64,000 bases of DNA from Poseidonibacter antarcticus (GTDB taxonomy: Bacteria > Campylobacterota > Campylobacteria > Campylobacterales > Arcobacteraceae), in assembly GCF_003667345.1 (NCBI RefSeq), contig NZ_RCWF01000003.1:62001-126000 (forward strand), in the 5' to 3' direction. The position numbers were made by a program, and so were the translations under genes. The notes beneath the pieces are model-generated. The model did no database searches. It had not been told where the DNA came from and was given only the letters and a program-made list of their open reading frames with translations. Shown in pieces: positions 63,971-64,000 of this stretch; within the stretch, counting starts at the first letter, position 1; each line of letters opens with the position of its first letter.

Positions 63971-64000
63971 TTAGTTTTTTTCTAAATCAACGATTTTACT
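63971..64000 (-). CDS. C-terminal end of probable ketol-acid reductoisomerase
   Basis: The last nine codons and stop of a minus-strand frame read SKIVDLEKN at the window edge, followed by a hairpin terminator. The ending resembles Campylobacterota IlvC, which is often next to this deacetylase gene. So few residues give only a tentative identification. Confidence 0.4.
   Translation of the reverse strand, partial: SKIVDLEKN

Overview
The window comes from an AT-rich (roughly 27-30% G+C by eye) member of the Campylobacterota, most likely an Arcobacter-group bacterium. This rests on gene content (fused urease gamma/beta subunit, class II DAHP synthase, COG3400-type TrkA protein, divergent polysaccharide deacetylase, single-subunit malate synthase G), frequent TTG starts, and very compact gene packing. 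No CRISPR array, tRNA, rRNA, transposase or prophage module was seen.

Region 1 (1-19787) is a purine-catabolism island read almost entirely on the + strand. It holds allantoicase (cut by the window edge), ureidoglycolate lyase, a membrane urate oxidase carrying a cytochrome c domain (PuuD), 5-hydroxyisourate hydrolase, a Tsx-like nucleoside porin, an NCS2 purine/urate permease, 8-oxoguanine deaminase, malate synthase G, xanthine dehydrogenase XdhA/XdhB/XdhC, and urease UreAB-UreC plus UreE-UreF-UreG. Together these would import purines, oxidise them to urate, open the rings, release urea and glyoxylate, split urea to ammonia and feed glyoxylate into malate. Allantoinase, OHCU decarboxylase and UreD are not in view. 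The urease operon is split after ureC by an oppositely oriented, very AT-rich KAP-family P-loop NTPase gene. A LysE-type exporter follows ureG.

Region 2 (19837-31152) is mostly nitrogen acquisition: a Spy-like periplasmic protein, an assimilatory-type molybdopterin nitrate reductase, a PP2C phosphatase-Ser/Thr kinase fusion with a C-terminal anchor, a NarK/NasA nitrate transporter, a 15-repeat-class ankyrin protein, and two consecutive amtB-glnK modules. The two amtB promoters share a palindrome, TTGTATA-N5-TATACAA, at the same distance from their -10 boxes. A degenerate copy precedes the nitrate transporter. This looks like an undescribed nitrogen-control operator and is my strongest regulatory finding.

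Region 3 (31152-42133) is pyrC followed by flagellar genes: fliM and flgI on the minus strand, then an unrecognised acidic protein, fliQ, a fliJ-like coiled coil, a MotE-like protein, fliL, an unrecognised membrane protein, flgH, flgK, fliD, fliS and a fliT-like gene. Early and late flagellar genes are mixed in one block.

Region 4 (42122-64000) is housekeeping: tilS, rimO, panC, a lone DppB-type permease, acpS, an IclR regulator with a strong palindrome at its promoter, a DJ-1/PfpI protein, ruvX, a metF-like gene, serB, tal, class II DAHP synthase, an Spx/ArsC-like gene, gatC, tgt, a TolC-like protein, a COG3400 protein, a DapC-like aminotransferase, a conserved unknown, murC, nhaA, dprA, a divergent polysaccharide deacetylase and the last ten codons of a gene that is probably ilvC. 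No intergenic stretch exceeds 300 bases.
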